This document shows positions 52,371 to 58,838 of a stretch of 64,000 bases of DNA, one piece after another. Made by a program: the position numbers and the translations under genes. The DNA lies in contig NZ_MKUD01000025.1 in the NCBI RefSeq assembly GCF_001898575.1, positions 1,892 through 65,891 of the forward strand, written 5' to 3'. Under the pieces are notes generated by a model. The model was not told the DNA's origin, did not search any database, and was given only the letters and a program-made list of their open reading frames with translations. Every line of letters starts with the position of its first letter. The stretch's first letter is position 1. The DNA comes from Spirosoma sp. 48-14. GTDB taxonomy: Bacteria > Bacteroidota > Bacteroidia > Cytophagales > Spirosomataceae.

Positions 52371-52773
52371 TTTCTGAACATTGAACATCTCTAAAATTTC
52401 CTGAACAGAGGGTGCACTTTCAGTGCCTTGACAGTACAGTAAAACTGGCTGAAAAAAACCGCGCTAACGGTTAAGGACATACGTTTCCCGATTTGTCTCC
52501 CGAAATCATTTTTTCGAGGGACATAGCGGTTGCGGAATGCACGCAAAATTTAGGCTGACCAGTTTGCAACCCAGTCAGGCATTCAGTTGGCAGTATGATC
52601 ACATCGATCAGGGCGGTTCGAAACGGTGTCTCACAGTCATATGGCTGTTTACAGGTGAATACAAGGCGTAATACGATCAAAGAGGGTGCGTATACACCCA
52701 CTCACACCCCGTATTACATCGAGTGTATACAGTGCCTAATTTACCGTAAACGGTGACATAAGCCCTGTTTGCT

Positions 52774-52800
52774 ACTGGCAAAAGAATCGAACCTTTGCGT
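52774..52800 (-). ncRNA. tRNA-like T-arm (element D), incomplete
   Basis: Minus strand AAAGG-TTCGATT-CTTTT has the T-arm form with one G-U pair. A partial acceptor (TACTG/CAGTA) can be drawn with sequence near 52845, but the rest does not fold convincingly. A 9-bp hairpin CCTTCCTGG/CCAGGAAGG lies at 52861-52883. Confidence 0.35.
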
Positions 52801-52990
52801 CAGTGGCCGTGTATACACACCGGCACGCCTACCCTTTTCAGTATACTTGGTCTTGCAGCCCCTTCCTGGTCGTTCCAGGAAGGAGGGGTCTTTCCCCACT
52901 CGTCAGGTTATCCGCCTGAGTACATCAAGGATGCCGTTGCACCCTATCTAGGATAACCGGCCTCATTTGGCTAGTTATGGGTTAGATTGT

Positions 52991-53093
52991 TGCAGTAACC
53001 GGATTCGAACCGGGTGGACTCTCGCCATTCTATCTACCCATATTGAAACCAAATCACACAAGATAGAATACCACTACCAGTGGCCTTACTGCA
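52991..53093 (-). ncRNA. tRNA-like element A with anticodon-loop insertion
   Basis: 103 nt on the minus strand. The ends TGCAGTAA and TTACTGCA pair perfectly (8 bp). The D-like arm is CCAC-TGGTA-GTGG; the T arm is CCGG-TTCGAAT-CCGG (4 bp). An 8-bp stem ATTCTATC/GATAGAAT closes a 27-base loop that starts CTTGT, so the anticodon stem is present but its loop holds about 20 extra bases. If the insertion were removed the anticodon would read TGT. A short variable hairpin follows. Confidence 0.5.
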
Positions 53094-53164
53094 TTGTTGC
53101 TGGTCTACTTCCCAGCCGTCAGGTTTGGTCATCAACTTTCCTTTGCCGTGGAGCATTCATTTCA

Positions 53165-53180
53165 TGGGACTGGAACCCAG
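53165..53180 (-). ncRNA. tRNA-like T-arm (element B), degenerate
   Basis: TGGG-TTCCAGT-CCCA on the minus strand, preceded by a hairpin CTACAG-GTGACTG-CTGTAG. The acceptor and D arm are missing, so this looks like a decayed or partial tRNA-like unit. Confidence 0.35.
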
Positions 53181-53231
53181 GACTGGCTATCCACGTATTC
53201 CCTACAGCAGTCACCTGTAGCGTTGCTTATG

Positions 53232-53364
53232 TTGTGGGAGCTGGACTCGAACCAGCTTGGTCATATCGAAATGTCTAAGCGTTTGACCGTAGAAATCACT
53301 GTTACCTTCCTCCTTAGTAAACCAGGTTTCAGCTACAGAGCGTTTACCCATCCGCCATCCCACA
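53232..53364 (-). ncRNA. tRNA-like element C with anticodon-loop insertion and long variable arm
   Basis: 133 nt on the minus strand. Acceptor TGTGGGA/TCCCACA is a perfect 7 bp; the T arm GCTGG-TTCGAGT-CCAGC is a perfect 5 bp; the D arm is GCG/CGC with GG in the loop. The anticodon stem TGTAG pairs with CTACG, but between them, after CTGAAA, lie about 33 extra bases that can form their own hairpin. A 5-bp variable stem GGTCA/TGACC follows. Without the insertion the anticodon would read GAA. Confidence 0.55.
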
Positions 53365-53489
53365 AGGTTGCCGGTCTTTCCCGGCTGTCACCCTACCGTT
53401 TCTCTGTCCATCCTGCACTGGCCGGGTTTGCCAATACCTTACTGCGCGTCGGTAAGCTGCTACCCCTTCCCCTTCACGATGATCAGTCG

Positions 53490-53744
53490 TTACTGGTAGC
53501 CTATGGGATCTCTTTGATCTCCAAATAGTATATGCTGTACTATCGCACCTGCTAAATCATCCAGCAAGTATCGACCATCGTTAATTTCATTTTCAATCCA
53601 GTTTGGAAACTGAAATGTGTAAGTAGGATAGGTATAGCTTTTAGTATCGATATAAATGATAAGCGAACCCGATTTTATTGAGTTATTAAGTCCTGGATAA
53701 TGCTCGTTGGGTCCTATAAATTGAAAATCAGTCAGTTTCTCCAC
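53490..53744 (-). CDS. Small hypothetical protein
   Basis: 84 residues, beta-rich N-terminus (SGSLIIYIDTKSYTYPTYTF) and a helical end (YLLDDLAGAIVQHILFGD). It is the last protein gene before the tRNA-like locus, 12 bp after the 458-residue gene. Unrecognised. Confidence 0.65.
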   Translation of the reverse strand: MEKLTDFQFIGPNEHYPGLNNSIKSGSLIIYIDTKSYTYPTYTFQFPNWIENEINDGRYLLDDLAGAIVQHILFGDQRDPIGYQ

Positions 53745-53756
53745 AGCGATTAGCGT

Positions 53757-55133
53757 TTATTCGTTGTACAAAGCGAGTTTGCTACCTGTCAGCTCCATTT
53801 CAATCATCACGTCTCCGATTGGGTTACAGATAATCGTCTCATGGCTACGTTTGCCCCGACTCGGATCAAAGCCCCACGCATCGACGGCCCCATCTGCTTC
53901 CCGGAACATGGCATCCGGACGGCCGCGACGGGCACCCGGCCCTGATGCATAGGCACCATCGAAAGCCGACGCATGTTCCAGGATCGTGGTACCATCGGTT
54001 TGCGGCTCGATCCAGGTTTCAGAATTTTTGAAGCGGTACCGCATATATTGCCAGGGCTTGCCTTCCGTTCGTTTACACTGGTTGTAGAAGTGGCCAGCCA
54101 CTAACCCGGCATCGTGTGACCGAAGCGGATGAATGGGAAACTGGTCACTAGCTGGATCAGGGCTAAACTTATTGCGCTCATCGAACATGACATAGCCCGA
54201 CGTTCGGCAAAGGCCAATGCAAAAGATGTTGCCGACCTGCCAGTCAAAATCGACGGGGGGGTGTCCCATGTTACTGACTGTATCGCCGTTGGGCTTCTGA
54301 CGCTCGTAGAAGAAATTGTTGTTCTGGAACTGTGGAGTAGGCGGTAAGCCCTCAATTTTATTCCAGTCGATGTAAGCCAGGTCTTTATGGGCAAAGCCGC
54401 GCTCGGCTCCCATGCCTAAAGACATTCGTTCGGCCGCAAACGCTTTGTTGAAGTAGCGGGACGCGTAGGCAACCATATCGGCATAGTGCTTAATGAAGGC
54501 ACCCACTTTTTGGGGTCGCATGGCCGTAAAATAGGCGATACCGTCCCTAGCCGCTTCCGGGCTGGATACCATCTTTTTGAAATACGGATGGTTCGGTGGC
54601 ACGCTCGATCCACCCGGATACTGAAAGTTCCAGGGGTCACCGTTGTAGTTGCCCCACCCGCCGTAGGTACCAAAATTTCGGATGTCGAGTCCCACTTCTT
54701 CGTAGATGATCCGGCGTTCGTCATGGAACCAACGCAAGTGAGGGGCATAGGGATCAGACGTACCCATAATTCCTTCCATCAGCTCGTTCCCTTCGGCAAA
54801 GCAAATCGGAATCATCCGGGCAACCTTTCGAACGGCCTTTTCAGCCGCTTTGGCGTTGGCGGGATCGTTTAGGCTTTCCACATTGGGAAAACCCGTCTTG
54901 AGCAGAAAGTCAGAGTGAGTCCACTCAAAGCGGTTTTTGTCGGGCTTGATGCCGGTATCCATCACCGCTTCAATACCCGCTACCCCGATCATGTCTTCCG
55001 ACGCAATATCGGTGCGACGGTTCGTCATAACAATCCATTTCCCATCGATAAGCTTGTATCGACCGCCGTTTTTGGCTCCATTGTTGAGCCACATTTCCTG
55101 CCGTATAAACCAAGTTGGATCGTCTACCAGCAT
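53757..55133 (-). CDS. Unrecognised 458-residue protein, possibly glycosidase-like
   Basis: A large soluble protein rich in Trp, Phe, Tyr and Asn. The segment PICFAEGNELMEGIMG recalls the Asn-Glu acid/base signature of clan GH-A glycosidases, followed by aromatic loops (GTYGGWGNYNGDPWNFQYPG). The C-terminal part (DAWGFDPSRGKRSHETIICN) is beta-like. No replication motifs were seen. It could act on surface glycans; this is weak inference. It shares an operon with the following and preceding genes (gaps 2 and 12 bp). Confidence 0.7.
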   Translation of the reverse strand: MLVDDPTWFIRQEMWLNNGAKNGGRYKLIDGKWIVMTNRRTDIASEDMIGVAGIEAVMDTGIKPDKNRFEWTHSDFLLKTGFPNVESLNDPANAKAAEKAVRKVARMIPICFAEGNELMEGIMGTSDPYAPHLRWFHDERRIIYEEVGLDIRNFGTYGGWGNYNGDPWNFQYPGGSSVPPNHPYFKKMVSSPEAARDGIAYFTAMRPQKVGAFIKHYADMVAYASRYFNKAFAAERMSLGMGAERGFAHKDLAYIDWNKIEGLPPTPQFQNNNFFYERQKPNGDTVSNMGHPPVDFDWQVGNIFCIGLCRTSGYVMFDERNKFSPDPASDQFPIHPLRSHDAGLVAGHFYNQCKRTEGKPWQYMRYRFKNSETWIEPQTDGTTILEHASAFDGAYASGPGARRGRPDAMFREADGAVDAWGFDPSRGKRSHETIICNPIGDVMIEMELTGSKLALYNE

Positions 55134-55135
55134 GC

Positions 55136-55966
55136 TTAAGCCGTTTTAGGAGGGTTACCAAAATAGATCGTTGCTTGCCCTTTTTTCCGCTTGTCGAGCG
55201 GTACCACATCGGGGGAAGTCGATATGTACACCAGGATCGATACCTCGGTACCCGGCCGGTATTCATACGCAGCAGGAAAGCCAATCGTAGGCGGTTGGCC
55301 CGTATCCGACACATAGATTTGCTCACCCGGACCAGGCACTAGCGCCACTTTATTGTACACCATGGCCAAACCATCTTTCCAGCTCACGAGCGGATCAAAC
55401 ACGTCGGAATTCATCTTCCGAATGACCGTTTCGCCAAAGTCTGGAAAGTTTGCCGGTGTGGTGCTCGTGTCCACCGGTGCAGGAGCGGCCGTAGCCGGCG
55501 CGCTAACTATAGGTGCCGTTTGTGTGGGATCTTCTTCATCGGCTAAGTCCGATTGCTCCCAGTATAAGCGGCCATCGGGGAAATACCGTTTACGGTAGCC
55601 TTCCGGCCGGGTGAAGCCTGGTAAGGGATCATTGCCATAATTGGATGTTTCGGGACCGATTTTCAGTGTACCAAACGGTTTATAATTAAAATTATAACCA
55701 CGCGGTACAAAGGCATCTGGCAGGTTGCTGACTACTTGAATTAAGCCAATCACACCATTGATTGAACACTCGTAGACAGGAGTACCATTTTCGGTGGTAC
55801 CAGCAATGATTCTAGGCTCACCGGCAATCGGTTTTTTGGCCGGTACGGGATCAGTCACCGGCGCGGGATCGGTTGGTGTTGCTAGACTACCTTGCAGCTT
55901 AGAAACCGGCCAAAACTCAGGCCCATTGGGGCCAATAACAACCACTTGGTATTGATCGAGTTGCAT
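55136..55966 (-). CDS. Hypothetical beta-rich protein
   Basis: 276 residues. N-terminal module (YQVVVIGPNGPEFWPVSKLQ), Pro/Ala/Thr-rich linkers near 35 and 155, a YRKRYFPDGRLYWEQSD segment, and a C-terminal domain (YEYRPGTEVSILVYISTSPD). Linker-separated beta modules suggest a structural or adhesin-like protein coupled to the 458-residue gene. Confidence 0.65.
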   Translation of the reverse strand: MQLDQYQVVVIGPNGPEFWPVSKLQGSLATPTDPAPVTDPVPAKKPIAGEPRIIAGTTENGTPVYECSINGVIGLIQVVSNLPDAFVPRGYNFNYKPFGTLKIGPETSNYGNDPLPGFTRPEGYRKRYFPDGRLYWEQSDLADEEDPTQTAPIVSAPATAAPAPVDTSTTPANFPDFGETVIRKMNSDVFDPLVSWKDGLAMVYNKVALVPGPGEQIYVSDTGQPPTIGFPAAYEYRPGTEVSILVYISTSPDVVPLDKRKKGQATIYFGNPPKTA

Positions 55967-55969
55967 ACG

Positions 55970-56116
55970 CTAAAAGAGTTTACGTTGCTGATTGGTAGCC
56001 GTTTTCTTCTCCTCTTTCCGAACCTGTTTCAGTAGCTGGTGAGCTGCTTTGCGGTCCTGGTGCTTTCCGGTGGCCATGAGCCGTTGGGCTTCGTCGATTC
56101 TATCCTGGTTCGTCAT
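55970..56116 (-). CDS. 48-residue basic helical peptide
   Basis: ATG 56116 to TAG 55970. Entirely helical and charged (RIDEAQRLMATGKHQDRKAA, HQLLKQVRKEEKKT). It overlaps the upstream gene by 4 bp and ends 3 bp before the next start, so a coding role is likely. Confidence 0.6.
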   Translation of the reverse strand: MTNQDRIDEAQRLMATGKHQDRKAAHQLLKQVRKEEKKTATNQQRKLF

Positions 56117-56331
56117 GCAAACGAATGGTTTTGATGGGTAGCCTTATCATGGATATACACATCCGTTACAGGAAACTCCCAGTGTCGAAACGTGAACATG
56201 CAGAGCCGTTGAAAATTGGCCAGGCTATCCAGATCGTTGTTATAGTGGATCATCGCATCAGGGCCAAGCTCGGTTAGCTTTTTCTTGATGTCCCGGTAAT
56301 GGACCTTTTTGGGCTTAGTAGTTGGTTCCAT
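56113..56331 (-). CDS. Small hypothetical protein
   Basis: 72 residues from ATG 56331 (MEPTTKPKKVHYRDIKKKL). Soluble; FQRLCMFTFRHWEFPVTDVY near the end. Its start lies inside the preceding membrane-protein gene. Unrecognised. Confidence 0.62.
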   Translation of the reverse strand: MEPTTKPKKVHYRDIKKKLTELGPDAMIHYNNDLDSLANFQRLCMFTFRHWEFPVTDVYIHDKATHQNHSFA

Positions 56332-56566
56332 CAGGCTCAGGGGTTGGGTACAGGATTTGATTGATCCGGCCAAGCAGATAGGCGAAAGCCACCAGAAACA
56401 AGGCAACCAGAAGCGGCAAATACAGGGGGGCACAAATCGCCCACCAGGACCAGGAGGCAACCACGGAATCAGGGGTGTTATGCAGATCAACCAGGGTGGC
56501 AAAACCCGAAAGCTGAACTAGAAGCATAAGCCAGCCAGCAACACGGTAGAGTTGATAACTAAGCAT
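56315..56566 (-). CDS. Two-span membrane protein
   Basis: 83 residues with two hydrophobic stretches (AGWLMLLVQLSGFATLV and LYLPLLVALFLVAFAYLLG). Early-operon position. Unrecognised. Confidence 0.65.
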   Translation of the reverse strand: MLSYQLYRVAGWLMLLVQLSGFATLVDLHNTPDSVVASWSWWAICAPLYLPLLVALFLVAFAYLLGRINQILYPTPEPDGTNY

Positions 56567-56906
56567 GGAGCGTTAGAACGGTTGACAAGTTAAGGGAGGC
56601 AATCAAATTGCGCTCGAGTTGTTCGAGCTGAAAGCAGACCCGGTACAAATCGCTCGCGGAAACGCGGTTCCAGTCGAGCTTTTTACGGCAATCGGCCAAA
56701 AACACCTGTTGCCGTTTCATATCCTGAATGAGTCGTACGAGTCGGCCGGTCTGAAAAATCCGGAGGTAGATCGGCCGTTCCATGACTTCCTGAAACGAGT
56801 AAAGGCAGTGAAGCCGGTCTTCTAAGGCTTCCTGGTAGGTAGCCGCCCAGTCGTTTTGGGTGGCATTGCCCATTTCTTGCAGGGCATAAATCGTAAGGGG
56901 TGACAT
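56559..56906 (-). CDS. Hypothetical helical protein
   Basis: 115 residues, all helical (NDWAATYQEALEDRLHCLYS, RLIQDMKRQQVFLADCRKKL). Overlaps the two-span protein gene by 8 bp. Unrecognised. Confidence 0.65.
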   Translation of the reverse strand: MSPLTIYALQEMGNATQNDWAATYQEALEDRLHCLYSFQEVMERPIYLRIFQTGRLVRLIQDMKRQQVFLADCRKKLDWNRVSASDLYRVCFQLEQLERNLIASLNLSTVLTLHA

Positions 56907-56933
56907 CGCAGGTAAAGGTTATAGGGGGAATAC

Positions 56934-57179
56934 TTAGTTATTCTTTTTTGTATGGTTGGAATAAGCCAGTAACGCGACTTGCGCCAGGGATACCAGACGG
57001 CTAAGGTTAGCCACTCGTAACCGCATCGTTAGCCGTTCAATCTCTTTGATATGCTTTTGCCGAACACGCCATAGCATATAGATAGCGGCTACTGACAAAG
57101 GCACATAAACGATAAGCCAGCACATGAGCACCAAAACAAGCCAGTTGCTATAAATAAAGTGGTGCCAGTTCATCGCCAA
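56934..57179 (-). CDS. Small membrane protein
   Basis: 81 residues. N-terminal span (NWLVLVLMCWLIVYVPLSVA) extended by a second weak one, then a basic amphipathic C-terminus (RLTMRLRVANLSRLVSLAQV). Overlaps the next gene by 10 bp. Confidence 0.65.
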   Translation of the reverse strand: MAMNWHHFIYSNWLVLVLMCWLIVYVPLSVAAIYMLWRVRQKHIKEIERLTMRLRVANLSRLVSLAQVALLAYSNHTKKNN

Positions 57180-57439
57180 CCACCACCTAAAGGTGTATTT
57201 GAGGAATCGGTTTCTTTAGTGACTTCAAACGACTTGACATCATCGCTTGTAATTAGCTGCAAGGCTTCCTGTAAGATGATCGCCATTTTCGGATACGAGT
57301 TAGCGGCTTCACCATTAGCGATAACAGCCGGAACAAGGCCACCCCGTTCGCTTTCGGTCAAAGTAATCAGCACAAACGAATGACAACTGTTGATCATCAG
57401 CTCAACAACTTCATTATTGATTTCTCGTTGGTTGCTCAC
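57170..57439 (-). CDS. Hypothetical protein, early operon
   Basis: 89 residues, soluble (CHSFVLITLTESERGGLVPA, YPKMAIILQEALQLITSDDV). Unrecognised. Second gene of the operon controlled by the XRE repressor. Confidence 0.62.
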   Translation of the reverse strand: MSNQREINNEVVELMINSCHSFVLITLTESERGGLVPAVIANGEAANSYPKMAIILQEALQLITSDDVKSFEVTKETDSSNTPLGGGWR

Positions 57440-57451
57440 GGTAAGTACAGG

Positions 57452-57817
57452 TTACGCGGTTTTAACTCGTTTACGGATCTTGCCAGGCTCACGACTCGCC
57501 AGGGGTGGAACTTTCATTCGAAATGTGGTCATAAAGTATTCCCACTCTTCAATGTTCATTAAGAGTTCTCCTTTTTTCCACTCAGCTTCGGTTAACAGAC
57601 CATTTTCAATGAAAATATCTCGTAAGGCCGGATGAAGATTATAATAGTTAAACCCTACCTTACTGGCAGTCTTGGTAAACCGCTGTTCAACACAGGCAGC
57701 TTTCATCTCAGTGATGATTTTTTCTTTGCGCCAGGCTAGCATTTCGCCAAGCCGCACATAGCGCGTCCATAGTTCATTACGCTCCTGCATAACAGACAAT
57801 TGTACAGGTTGAATCAT
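57452..57817 (-). CDS. First gene of the repressed (early) operon, unknown function
   Basis: 121 residues, helical and basic (GEMLAWRKEKIITEMKAA, NIEEWEYFMTTFRMKVPP, REPGKIRKRVKTA at the end). It stands divergent from the repressor gene across the operator array, the position where lambdoid-type elements keep an anti-repressor or regulator. Role unproven. Confidence 0.65.
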   Translation of the reverse strand: MIQPVQLSVMQERNELWTRYVRLGEMLAWRKEKIITEMKAACVEQRFTKTASKVGFNYYNLHPALRDIFIENGLLTEAEWKKGELLMNIEEWEYFMTTFRMKVPPLASREPGKIRKRVKTA

Positions 57818-57918
57818 AGAGCGGCCTGGGTACGGTAGGTAAAGTAACGTCCAAGATAAGTAAACCTATTTGTTATACCCAACTCGCAGAGTGCATTCCA
57901 CTATCACTAAAACCCCGA

Positions 57919-58024
57919 TTTACCCTAGCCAGAGTCATTTTTTACCCTAGCCAGGGTAAATTTTTACATCAGCCAGCGTAAAAAGCAATCAATTTTATAC
58001 TACTTTTACGCTGACCAGAGTAAA
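57919..58024. promoter_or_regulatory. Four repressor-type operators
   Basis: Twenty-base dyads of form TTTACNCTRRCCAGNGTAAA start at 57919, 57941, 57963 and 58005. The first three are spaced exactly 22 bp, the last 42 bp on. They occupy the gap between the XRE repressor gene and the minus-strand operon, as in lambda-like switches. Confidence 0.82.
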
Positions 58025-58106
58025 TTTTGTCGCTGTAACGGCAGCAATATTAAAGTCTAAAATCATTATTTCAAAGTTTACACTGATTTATTTTTAAATT
58101 TCTGCG

Positions 58107-58499
58107 ATGAATGCTGAGAGAAAAAACACACTAGGAGAAAGAGTTGAGATGGTAAAGTACCATTTTAAGCTCAACAACGGCCAATTGGGCGAGATTGCAG
58201 GTGTTACAGCATCGGCAATTTTTGACATTGTACACGGTAAAACGGACAATCCTAAAATCAGTTTACTCAACAATATTTCACAAAAACTTGGTGTAAACTT
58301 GATTTGGCTTGCTACTGGAACCGGTGAAATGATGAGCCAAAACGATACATTCGGTCATAGTACCGTAGATGGACAGATGACTCAATTTTTAAAAGAGCAA
58401 ATCAGGGAAAAGGACAAGATCATCAATCACCTGATGGCACGGATGGGAAAGCGTAGAGGTGTATCCACTCAGCCGGGTTTGACCCCACTGTTCACCTAA
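58107..58499 (+). CDS. XRE-family phage repressor
   Basis: 130 residues. The N-terminal helix-turn-helix (LNNGQLGEIAGVTASAIFDI, VHGKTDNPKISLLNNI) is followed by a short C-terminal coil (FLKEQIREKDKIINHLMARM) probably for dimerisation. There is no LexA-like peptidase domain, so induction must use another route, such as an anti-repressor. Operators lie directly upstream. Confidence 0.88.
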   Translation: MNAERKNTLGERVEMVKYHFKLNNGQLGEIAGVTASAIFDIVHGKTDNPKISLLNNISQKLGVNLIWLATGTGEMMSQNDTFGHSTVDGQMTQFLKEQIREKDKIINHLMARMGKRRGVSTQPGLTPLFT

Positions 58500-58512
58500 T
58501 TTTTTTGAGCAA

Positions 58513-58533
58513 TCGGGTACAAATTCGGGTACA
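58513..58533 (+). other. Putative integrase arm-type sites (right)
   Basis: Two copies of TCGGGTACA, 12 bp apart, about 70-90 bp inside attR; the same word occurs at 27821 near attL. Confidence 0.5.
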
Positions 58534-58600
58534 CCAATTTATCTTTATAGATAAAACGGCTTTTTTGAGTAAATTTGCAGTGTAGCAGCAGTAGGGTGAC

Positions 58601-58617
58601 AATCCCTCTCTCTCTGC
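58601..58617 (+). other. attR of element 1 / left att of element 2
   Basis: AATCCCTCTCTCTCTGC, identical to the tRNA-Ser 3' end at 27666-27682. Integrase genes lie to the right of both copies, pointing to two elements in tandem. Confidence 0.88.
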
Positions 58618-58649
58618 GAAAGCAACTTTTTAGCTTACTGGTAATGACC

Positions 58650-58679
58650 GAGCCGCACTTAAAAAAGTGCGGCTCTTTT
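58650..58679 (+). terminator. Terminator right of the att core
   Basis: GAGCCGCACTT-AAAA-AAGTGCGGCTC followed by TTTTC. The 58500-58838 gap holds only this hairpin, the arm sites and the att core. Confidence 0.85.
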
Positions 58680-58838
58680 CATTTAAACGCACTTTTAGCC
58701 GCCTGGACTCGCCCCTAAATTGGTTTTAATTAGGTGACGCGCGAGGTTACATTCTGCAATCAGGTTACATAGGCATAATTTATGGTAAGCGGTTCCCTAG
58801 GGGGTGCACATCCGCTTTCCATGTACAACATTAATCGA

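Larger units (their letters stand above)
27666..58617. mobile_element. Element 1: integrated, probably tailless membrane-containing temperate virus
   Basis: About 31 kb bounded by a 17-bp direct repeat of the tRNA-Ser 3' end. Left end: integrase on the plus strand. Right end: XRE repressor with operators. Between them is a largely minus-strand programme: early small genes, tRNA-like array, a packaging-type ATPase, a candidate capsid gene, many single-membrane-span proteins and cell-wall enzymes. No terminase, portal, tape measure or tail genes were seen. I recognised no replication protein. Confidence 0.85.

Noticed and set aside
52471-52701. Minus-strand open frame of 76 codons in the gap
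   Set aside because: Hydrophobic/Cys-rich without operon packing, and it starts inside a GTATAC repeat region; not supported as a gene.
53232-53364. tmRNA as an explanation for tRNA-like element C
   Set aside because: No tag-peptide frame or pseudoknots are visible, the element has a D arm and anticodon stem, and it is far too short.
53094-53528. Plus-strand open frames across the tRNA-like locus
   Set aside because: Antisense to structured RNA-like sequence and opposite to all neighbouring genes; no protein family.
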